A stretch of DNA of 10,654 bases. It comes from Parachlamydiales bacterium. GTDB lineage: Bacteria > Chlamydiota > Chlamydiia > Chlamydiales > Rhabdochlamydiaceae. Shown one piece after another: positions 5,520 through 10,654 of this stretch (positions are counted from its first letter, which is position 1; each line of letters opens with the position of its first letter). The translations under genes were made by a program, and so were the position numbers. The stretch spans positions 1 to 10,654 of the forward strand of contig JAGVJV010000284.1 in assembly GCA_020050965.1 (NCBI GenBank), in the 5' to 3' direction. Under the pieces are notes generated by a model. It was not told the DNA's origin. It ran no database searches and saw nothing but the letters and a program-made list of their open reading frames with translations.

Positions 5520-6973
5520 AAGCCATCTCTCTCATTTTCCCCAATCAACTCTTTAAACATCACCCTGCCCTTGAACGGGATAGACCTGTTTTTTTGGTGG
5601 AAGAGTTTTTATTTTTCAGAGTGCAAGCTTTTCATAAGCAAAGACTAGTCCTTTTAAGAGCCGCGATGCAAACGTATGCCAGCTTCCTAAAAAAGAAGGG
5701 ATATAAGGTGTATTACATCGAAGCAGCTCAGCTGAAAAAACGAGGAGATTTATTTAATCTGCTACACCAAAAAGGGGTCCTGCAAATTCATTTAGCAGAC
5801 TTTGCTGATCAATGGCTAAAGGAGGACTTGAAAAAAGCGACTAAGCGATTCAAATGGACAATCCAGTTCTATCCTTCCCCCATGTTTCTGTGTACAGAGG
5901 AAGAAATTCGCTCCTTCTTCAGTGAAAATAAGCATTACTCAATGGCTAAGTTCTATGCAGCACAGCGCAAGAACCTAAATATTTTGATGAAAGAAGGCCA
6001 CCCCATCGGAGGCAAATTTAGCTTTGATGCAGAAAATCGCAAGAGACTGCTGAGAGGAACAAAAATCCCCAAATACCCAGTTCCCAAACAAAATATAGCG
6101 GTTAAAAGAGCCATTGCCTATGTAGAGAAAGAGTTTCCAAATACCGTAGGAGAGGCCTCTCCATTTCTTTATCCTGTGACCTTTAAACAGGCAGAAAACT
6201 CGCTCTCCAATTTTATTAAAAACAGGCTCAAATACTTTGGCGATTATGAAGATGCTATCGGGCAAGATGAATCCTTTCTCTTTCACAGCGTCCTCTCGCC
6301 CTTGCTCAATATCGGACTCCTCACTCCACAGCAAGTCCTCAATGCTGTTCTTATTACTAGGGCACCTATCAATTCACTTGAAGGCTTCATCCGCCAGATA
6401 ATTGGATGGCGGGAGTTTATCCGAGCCTGCTATGTCCTCAAAGGGAATAGGCAAAGAACCTCCAACTATTTTCAGCATCATTCTCCCATTCCTAAAGGTT
6501 TTTGGAATGCAACCACTGGAATCGTACCGGTCGACCGCACCATTGAACGCATTCTCAAGACTGGCTACTGCCACCATATCGAGCGTCTGATGATCCTTGG
6601 AAATTTTCTTCTCCTGACTGAAACTGATCCCAATGCAGTCTATGAATGGTTCATGGCCTACTTCGTTGATGCATATGATTGGGTCATGGTACCCAACGTA
6701 TATGGGATGAGTCAATTTGCAGATCGAGGGCAAATGACTACGAAACCCTATATTTCCGGCGCCAATTACATCCTAAAAATGAGCGACTATTCCCGCGGCG
6801 ATTGGGCCGATATTTGGGATGGGCTCTTCTGGCGATTTCTCTCTAAGCACAAAAGCCTTTTTCAAGTAAACCCGAGGACTAAACCCCTCCTGTCTCTACT
6901 GTCGAAAAATAAAGGATCTATTTTGCCTAAAGTAGATCTCGCTGAGAAGTGGTTGAAACTTTTACTAGGATAG
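5516..6973 (+). CDS. PF04244-type (FeS-BCP / (6-4) photolyase-related) protein lacking the Fe-S cysteines
   Basis: A 485-residue member of the deoxyribodipyrimidine photolyase-related family, whose studied members repair (6-4) photoproducts with FAD, a ribityllumazine antenna and a [4Fe-4S] cluster. Family signatures are SLIFPNQLF (5-13), GFIRQIIGWREFIR (290-303), GYCHHIERLMILGNFLLL (350-367), YDWVMVPNVYGMSQFADRG (387-405) and KPYISGANYILKMSDY (410-425). In studied members MSDY is followed by two ligand Cys and, after a loop, a third. Here the stretch is MSDYSRGDWADIWDGLFWRF (422-441), with Ser/Asp in their place and the loop apparently shortened. The fourth ligand, expected before GYCHHI, is also missing (GIVPVDRTIERILK). 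Only three Cys exist (126, 305, 352). It is probably a clusterless photolyase or cryptochrome. The start overlaps the phrB stop (ATGA). Confidence 0.9.
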   Translation: MKAISLIFPNQLFKHHPALERDRPVFLVEEFLFFRVQAFHKQRLVLLRAAMQTYASFLKKKGYKVYYIEAAQLKKRGDLFNLLHQKGVLQIHLADFADQWLKEDLKKATKRFKWTIQFYPSPMFLCTEEEIRSFFSENKHYSMAKFYAAQRKNLNILMKEGHPIGGKFSFDAENRKRLLRGTKIPKYPVPKQNIAVKRAIAYVEKEFPNTVGEASPFLYPVTFKQAENSLSNFIKNRLKYFGDYEDAIGQDESFLFHSVLSPLLNIGLLTPQQVLNAVLITRAPINSLEGFIRQIIGWREFIRACYVLKGNRQRTSNYFQHHSPIPKGFWNATTGIVPVDRTIERILKTGYCHHIERLMILGNFLLLTETDPNAVYEWFMAYFVDAYDWVMVPNVYGMSQFADRGQMTTKPYISGANYILKMSDYSRGDWADIWDGLFWRFLSKHKSLFQVNPRTKPLLSLLSKNKGSILPKVDLAEKWLKLLLG

Positions 6974-7216
6974 GTTCCTGAACTTCCTCAGAGCGATGAA
7001 TGAAATACTGCGCCCACTCAAGTTGCGTGAATTTGGGCCACGCGAAAGCTCTCGCGGTTCAGCTTTTTTTCCGAGGGTAGTATCGAGTTAATACAACCCT
7101 CGGAAAAACAGTTGAACCCCGAGGCGGATGAAGCGGTCCAAATTCACACAACTTGAGTGGGCGCAGTATAGATTCCATAGAGATTTTTCATCTAGCATGA
7201 TACCCTATTTAAGACT
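6974..7216. other. Intergenic region holding only hairpin copy 2
   Basis: This 243-bp gap between the second photolyase and the SprT-like gene contains the 163-bp hairpin and short unremarkable flanks. No coding frame, tRNA or T-tailed terminator is seen. The 48 bp after the hairpin (TAGATTCC to AAGACT) must carry whatever initiation signals the next gene has. I see no convincing Shine-Dalgarno or promoter there. Confidence 0.6.
7006..7168. mobile_element. Hairpin element copy 2 (163 bp, MITE-like), intergenic
   Basis: An imperfect palindrome of the same length as copy 1. It begins TACTGCGCCCACTCAAG and ends with the complement, CTTGAGTGGGCGCAGTA. The outer 37 positions pair with two mismatches. 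An unpaired middle stretch of about 18 bases per arm follows, with GAAAGCT at 7044-7050 on the left, which can also fold locally (CGCGA...TCGCG). The inner arms pair over about 23 positions with two mismatches (GGTTCA...CCGAGGGT). The apical loop GTAGTATCGAG followed by TTAATACAA is nearly that of copy 1, although the arms differ. Flanks are AA on the left and TA on the right, so a TA duplication is not intact. It lies 32 bp after the second photolyase and 48 bp before the SprT-like gene, and the transcribed hairpin may limit read-through. Confidence 0.85.
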
Positions 7217-8305
7217 ATGATCGTTTATTCAAAAAAAATCGTCCAGTTCATCGCTGAGATCAAAAAGACCATCAAAACTATTCTCGCTAAAGAAGTGGGG
7301 CTAAAAGTAGGGCAAAACCGCTTCCTCGATTGGCGCCAGCGCTCCTCCTATCCGATCAACGTCGTCATCTACAACAATAAGCGGATGCTCGGCTACTTCG
7401 ACTCCAACTTCTATGAACTTGGCTTCCATGAAAGCCTGATGCATAAACAGCAGCTCCATAACATCATTCGGCACGAGCTAGCCCACTATCTCACCTTTAT
7501 CCTTCACGGCGACACTATTCAACCCCATGGACCTGAATTTAGAGCCTTCTGCGAGAAGATGGGGTGGAGTGAAGAGGTCTATCGGGCGACCATCTGCCTC
7601 GAAGAAGGCCAACCTACTTCCCCAGTAGAAGAAAGCGCAATTTTGCGAAAAGTGCAGAAGCTGATGGCTCTATCAACAAGTAGCAATGAGCATGAAGCTA
7701 GAGAAGCGATGATCAAGTCCCAGCAGCTTCTTTTAAAGCATAACCTGGAAGCGCAATCCATTGATGATGATGAAAAAGTGTTTCTCAAGCGGATCATGAA
7801 ACAAAAACGGGAATCAGCCAAAATGCGGGCGATTGGCAAAATCCTCGAGACCTTTTTCGTCAGCATCGTCTTTAGCCGTGGAAAAGAATTTACCTATCTA
7901 GAGATTCTCGGCGACCCGGTCAATGTAGAGATCGCCGAATATGTAGCGGCCGTATTAGAGCGGGAGCTAGAAAACCTATGGGATCAAGCCAAGCGGCAAG
8001 CTCACTTAAAAGGGCAAAGCGCAAAAAATTCCTTCTTTCTGGGGATCGCTAAAGGATATTGCAATAAAATCCAAGCGCTCAAAAGAGAGTACAACACTGA
8101 GGTGACTAGCGCGCTGATTGTCCTTCAAAATAAGCTCACCCAAGCGCAAGCAATGGCCTATCCCCATCTCTCTATGGCCCGGCGAGGTGGCAGCCTCTGT
8201 CAGGCATCAGCGCTGCTTGGGGAACGGATGGGCAAGGAACTAAATATTAACCCTGCTTTGAATCGAACCTCAAAATCGGGCCTATTAATAGGTTTCGAAA
8301 CGTAG
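7217..8305 (+). CDS. SprT-like zinc metallopeptidase fused to DUF2786
   Basis: A 362-residue protein of two parts. Residues 1-120 form a SprT-like domain: HELAH (86-90) gives two zinc-binding His and the catalytic Glu87, and HGPEFRAFCEKMGW (104-117) supplies the third His, as in SprT/Spartan enzymes. The Cys zinc ribbon that ends E. coli SprT is absent. Residues 138-178 (ESAILRKVQKLMALSTSSNEHEAREA onward, ending LLKHNL) match DUF2786, and the remainder, with YLEILGDPVNVEIAEYVAAVLERELENLW and NSFFLGIAKGYCNKIQAL, resembles the region that usually follows DUF2786. Spartan-type proteases digest DNA-bound proteins; a role here in DNA-protein crosslink repair is inferred from that family and fits the photolyase neighbours. 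No strong RBS precedes the ATG. It ends one base before the opposing gene's stop. Confidence 0.88.
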   Translation: MIVYSKKIVQFIAEIKKTIKTILAKEVGLKVGQNRFLDWRQRSSYPINVVIYNNKRMLGYFDSNFYELGFHESLMHKQQLHNIIRHELAHYLTFILHGDTIQPHGPEFRAFCEKMGWSEEVYRATICLEEGQPTSPVEESAILRKVQKLMALSTSSNEHEAREAMIKSQQLLLKHNLEAQSIDDDEKVFLKRIMKQKRESAKMRAIGKILETFFVSIVFSRGKEFTYLEILGDPVNVEIAEYVAAVLERELENLWDQAKRQAHLKGQSAKNSFFLGIAKGYCNKIQALKREYNTEVTSALIVLQNKLTQAQAMAYPHLSMARRGGSLCQASALLGERMGKELNINPALNRTSKSGLLIGFET

Positions 8306-8306
8306 G

Positions 8307-9326
8307 TCAAAAATTCTGTTTACGAACCCTATCCACTAATCTATCTGCAAATGAGGGTATTTCGTCCTCAGTTAATATCTGTAAATAATCTTTAGAGACA
8401 TTATTGTAGCGGGCATCAAAATATCTCCTCATTCTTATTTCGCCATCTGGTGACAAGGTAAAATAAGAGAGAGCGCCCTTACATTTTTCAATTAAACTAA
8501 AATCATGAATGTGGCCGCCGACAAAGAGGATGCCTTTACCCTCTCGACTCAGTTGCACTATATTTCTGGCCATCGTTTGTTCTCTAAGTTCATTAATCCG
8601 GCCTAGAGTATTTCTAAATATCTCCAATAACCTGCCAAAACAACTCTTTGGCCTTATCTTATTTCCGAATTCCTCGCGTGCATCATGATCATCTACCCCT
8701 CTTATTGAAAATCCACATTCCTGTGCTTTTCTTATTGTCTCTTTTAGTTTTTTCATATGCTCAAATCTAAAATAGGAATCCGCCAATCTAGAAACTGTAT
8801 TAACGGTTTTTTCGTCACTTTTATTATCAAAAAATTGGAAAAGAAGTTTTAAAAGATCATCAAATTTGTTGATTTTGCCTAACTCGCTTTTTAAAACTCC
8901 TTTCGATTCTGCAATTTGTTCAACAAGCTGATGTCGTTCTTCGAAATTTTTAACTTGCGATTCAATCAAGCTAATTATTTTATCTGGTGAGTAAATATCT
9001 GAAATTTCCACGCAATAAACTGAATACCCAATTTCTTGCAATTTCGGAAGCAATTCACAAACTACACGGAGGGCAGTTGGATCATCGTGTCTTTCAAATA
9101 AAAAGATGGGTGGCAAGGCATACCTCTCTTCGGGCAGCTTTGACTTAGTCGCTGATGAGAGCAGTAATATTCTGCTAGCGATAATAGTGGTAAGGCCTAT
9201 AACACTAAGCCCTATAGTTACGGTCGAAGATGGTAAGCTTTGAGTAATATCTAAGGCCCGCAGAAACTCTATGCCCATTGATACGCCGATTATACCAGTT
9301 CCAACAACTGCACCGTTCAAATTCAT
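8307..9326 (-). CDS. Membrane-anchored protein with TIKI/EreA-like domain; possible secreted effector
   Basis: A 339-residue protein. Residues 5-25 and 35-58 are two hydrophobic segments joined by a short loop (DITQSLPSS), like the bilobed domain of chlamydial Inc proteins. The soluble part begins PPIFLFERHDDPTALRVV (72-89), has a charged helical middle (115-200), and then GFSIRGVDDHDAREEF (205-220), LREQTMARNIVQL (247-259) and GKGILFVGGHIHDFSLI (264-279). The order of an R-x-x-x-MA-x-N helix followed by a strand ending in HxH resembles the erythromycin-esterase/TIKI/TraB superfamily of putative metal-dependent hydrolases. I hold this only as a resemblance. The gene is visibly AT-richer than its neighbours, suggesting separate origin. 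The ATG at 9326 has only GGA upstream. It converges with the SprT-like gene, one base between stops. Confidence 0.78.
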   Translation of the reverse strand: MNLNGAVVGTGIIGVSMGIEFLRALDITQSLPSSTVTIGLSVIGLTTIIASRILLLSSATKSKLPEERYALPPIFLFERHDDPTALRVVCELLPKLQEIGYSVYCVEISDIYSPDKIISLIESQVKNFEERHQLVEQIAESKGVLKSELGKINKFDDLLKLLFQFFDNKSDEKTVNTVSRLADSYFRFEHMKKLKETIRKAQECGFSIRGVDDHDAREEFGNKIRPKSCFGRLLEIFRNTLGRINELREQTMARNIVQLSREGKGILFVGGHIHDFSLIEKCKGALSYFTLSPDGEIRMRRYFDARYNNVSKDYLQILTEDEIPSFADRLVDRVRKQNF

Positions 9327-9421
9327 TATTAGTCCATTTTTTAAATAATTAACATTATCTATATTAACAAATTTTTATAATTAACGTCAATTTAATCCCA
9401 TTTCACAAAACATAGAAAGAC

Positions 9422-9450
9422 TTGTTTCCTAACTCGCTCTTTGTTAAGAT
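9422..9450 (+). promoter_or_regulatory. Candidate promoter for the membrane protein gene at 9473
   Basis: TTGTTT (9422-9427) and TAAGAT (9445-9450) are separated by 17 bp, the ideal sigma-70 spacing, and lie 22 bp before the ATG at 9473. Each hexamer matches the consensus only in part (TTG of the -35; four of six in the -10). The region between the divergent genes (9327-9472) is strongly AT-rich and may also hold the opposing promoter, where TTGTTA and TATTTA occur 17 bp apart on the minus strand. Confidence 0.4.
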
Positions 9451-9472
9451 ATACCGAAACAAGGAAGCTCAG

Positions 9473-10099
9473 ATGGAATCAGAAGCTCTACCGCTTGTAA
9501 AAACACCCCGTATTTGGACGCAAAAACAGATCTTTTGGTCCAGTGTCATTGGGGGCTATCTTTGCGGATGTTACCAAATCGGCCAAAACTATAAAGCTCT
9601 TGGCCGCCCTGATCTGGCAGAAAAATCTTATTGGGCTGGGGCGATCAGCACGCTGCTGGTCACTTTTTGCGGAATCCTTTTTTTCCCTGATGAGGGTGTC
9701 AAGACTCATTTATTCTTTGCATCGCTGGCACAAGGAATGCTTATCTATAGTTATCTGATTTATGAACATTATAAGGCATTCTATAACAAGAAAATGTTGC
9801 TGCAGTGTTTGTGTGTCCTCCCTTTTGCCGCTTTGACGATCATGGCGCCTCAGTATCTTCCAGCAAAATGGCTCGCCTTCACTTGCACTGCGGTATCCTC
9901 TGTCGTCATTATAGCCACTTTGAATGCCTCATTTGCTAAAACCAACCAAGAACATCATCTGAATGAGTTGATAGAACGGGGTATTAAGAAGAATTCCATT
10001 GGAAAGCTATTTGGAGTTGCATTTCTCTCGCTAGCCATCCACGCAGCCCTGGCGTTTTCTATTGTGATAATCGCCTATTTAACCGGCTTGATTGAATAG
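9473..10099 (+). CDS. Polytopic membrane protein of unknown function
   Basis: A 208-residue protein with about five membrane segments: residues 20-37, 55-72, 80-97, 108-150 (probably two) and 178-204. The first carries FWSSVIGGYLCGCYQIGQNYKALGRPDLAEKSY. A membrane start with a Gly-rich helix followed by a K-A-(L/F)-G loop occurs in a widespread group of uncharacterised bacterial membrane proteins, and I can go no further than that. The cytoplasmic loop before the last segment (NQEHHLNELIERGIKKNS) is charged. The ATG at 9473 has AAGGAAG five bases upstream; a TTG at 9422 is open but overlaps the likely promoter. Its final 21 bases overlap the 3' end of the opposing HIT gene. Confidence 0.8.
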   Translation: MESEALPLVKTPRIWTQKQIFWSSVIGGYLCGCYQIGQNYKALGRPDLAEKSYWAGAISTLLVTFCGILFFPDEGVKTHLFFASLAQGMLIYSYLIYEHYKAFYNKKMLLQCLCVLPFAALTIMAPQYLPAKWLAFTCTAVSSVVIIATLNASFAKTNQEHHLNELIERGIKKNSIGKLFGVAFLSLAIHAALAFSIVIIAYLTGLIE

Positions 10100-10489
10100 C
10101 TCTTTCAAGCGAGCTATTCTCGATTCTCTCGTGGCATCATCGTATTTTGTTCGAAGCGGATGATCCCAGACCGTATTGGGCCAGGCGGGGTCGTTTTCAA
10201 ATCGGGCGATCACATGGATGTGTAGTTGCGGAAGCTTATTCCCTAGAGCTGCAACGTTGAGTTGGGTCGGTTTAAACTCTTCCCATAGGATCTTTTGAGC
10301 CAAGTCCATTTCTCTCATCAATTGCAATTGATCCTCTAGGGAGAGATCGATGATGCGGGAGGCATTAGGACGGCGTGGAACGAGAAAAAGCCAGGGATAA
10401 TTGACCTCATCCTGCAAGAGGACCCTGCAAAGGGGCAAATCGATGAGGAAGATTTTGGGTGCCAGTTTAGGATGTAGTTCAAAAGTCAT
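10079..10489 (-). CDS. HIT-family nucleotide hydrolase/transferase
   Basis: A 136-residue cytoplasmic HIT-domain protein. HIT enzymes cleave or transfer nucleotidyl groups through a His triad; this one probably acts on a nucleotide conjugate, substrate unknown. Visible landmarks are PWLFLVPRRPNASRIIDL (32-49), the helix LEDQLQLMREMDLAQKIL, LNVAALGNKLPQLHIHVIARFE (77-98) and DPAWPNTVW (100-108). The active-site strand reads QLHIHV, with Gln88 in place of the first His of HxHxHxx. This Q-H-H variant followed by ARxxxDPAWP is what I recall from a bacterial HIT subgroup, so the gene is not necessarily inactive. The ATG at 10489 is chosen because the family fold begins there; the frame stays open upstream into hairpin copy 3 with no family likeness. 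RBS weak (GGAA). Confidence 0.9.
   Translation of the reverse strand: MTFELHPKLAPKIFLIDLPLCRVLLQDEVNYPWLFLVPRRPNASRIIDLSLEDQLQLMREMDLAQKILWEEFKPTQLNVAALGNKLPQLHIHVIARFENDPAWPNTVWDHPLRTKYDDATRESRIARLKELFNQAG
10094..10119. terminator. Hairpin at the convergent gene ends
   Basis: GAATAGCTC (10094-10102) and GAGCTATTC (10111-10119) form a perfect 9-bp stem with an 8-base loop. It sits on the stop codon of the plus-strand membrane protein gene (TAG 10097-10099) and inside the last codons of the HIT gene. No T-run follows on either strand, so intrinsic termination is uncertain. Its position where two transcripts collide suggests a shared stop or mRNA-end function. Confidence 0.4.
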
Positions 10490-10517
10490 AACTATTCCAA
10501 AATTCAAGAGGAGTATA

Positions 10518-10654
10518 TACTGCTTCCACTGGAAAGCTGGAGAATTTGCCAACGCCAGAGGAGATAGATTTGCGTCCGATCCCGCCCAGCTTACTATTGA
10601 GAAACTAGGAGATGGGCGGGTCGGACGCAAAGATGCTTCTCTGGCTAAGGCAAA
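10518..10654. mobile_element. Hairpin element copy 3 (MITE-like), truncated by the window end
   Basis: It begins TACTGCTTCCACTGG after a TATA flank. From 10554 (GCCAGAGGAGATAGATTTGC) to 10588 (CCCGCCCA) the left arm pairs with 10613-10646 around a centre near 10600.5, with a few mismatches and bulges. The outer arm is being completed when the window stops: AAGGCAAA pairs with TTTGCC at 10545-10550. By symmetry the element would end near 10681-10683, a length of 164-166 bp, close to the 163 bp of the other copies. The apical loop, TTACTATTGAGAAACTAGGA (10591-10610), keeps the TAT(C/T)GAG core. It lies just upstream of the HIT gene, whose leader begins at its outer edge. Confidence 0.8.

Noticed and set aside
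7006..7168. Hairpin copy 2 as an ordinary intrinsic terminator of the photolyase operon
   Set aside because: It is far longer than a terminator, has no T-tail after the stem, and shares length, ends and loop with the copy that interrupts a gene.
8281..8301. Adjacent palindromes CCTATTAATAGG and GTTTCGAAAC at the end of the SprT-like gene
   Set aside because: Both are short, in coding sequence, without a T-run or loop suited to termination; no further support as operator or terminator.
1..10654. tRNA, rRNA, CRISPR array or insertion-sequence transposase
   Set aside because: No cloverleaf, regularly spaced direct repeats or transposase-like DDE or HUH reading frame was found on either strand by reading.

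Overview
The window (about 45% GC by eye) reads as a gene-dense piece of a bacterial chromosome with ten protein-coding loci. The best guess, by inference only, is an environmental chlamydia or a similar protist-associated bacterium. The reasons are small hydrophobic proteins with paired membrane segments resembling chlamydial Inc proteins, several unrecognised membrane proteins, and short translationally coupled gene runs. No rRNA, tRNA, CRISPR array, transposase or phage gene was seen, so the taxonomy is not proven.

Layout. Positions 1-566 (minus) hold the start of an unrecognised gene that runs off the left edge. A minus-strand run then follows, in transcription order: an MFS exporter (4110-2896), a DUF2652/cyclase-like gene (2896-2015) broken by a 163-bp hairpin element, a small membrane protein (1945-1484) and an apparently exported SAM methyltransferase (1487-669). 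Start/stop overlaps (TAATG at 2894-2898, ATGA at 1484-1487) support co-translation. Divergent from this, on the plus strand, is a two-gene light-repair operon: a class I CPD photolyase (4182-5519) overlapped by ATGA with a photolyase of the PF04244 type (5516-6973) that lacks the usual Fe-S cysteines. A second hairpin element (7006-7168) separates it from a SprT-like metallopeptidase fused to DUF2786 (7217-8305). An AT-richer gene with two N-terminal membrane segments and a TIKI/EreA-like domain (9326-8307) lies opposite. A five-segment membrane protein (9473-10099) and a HIT hydrolase (10489-10079) converge and overlap by 21 bp.

The most notable content is a family of long hairpin elements. 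Two are complete, both exactly 163 bp (2681-2843 and 7006-7168). A third starts at 10518 and is cut by the window end. Their arm sequences differ strongly between copies but stay complementary within each copy. All share the terminal TAC(C/T)G...C(A/G)GTA and an apical loop of the form TAT(C/T)GAG. The first copy sits in the middle of the cyclase-like gene, and removing it together with one TA restores an intact family-like reading frame of 238 codons. A 37-bp stretch almost identical to the end of the third copy lies directly in front of the photolyase start and carries its ribosome-binding site. These look like non-autonomous TA-targeting mobile elements, perhaps with a selected RNA or DNA hairpin.
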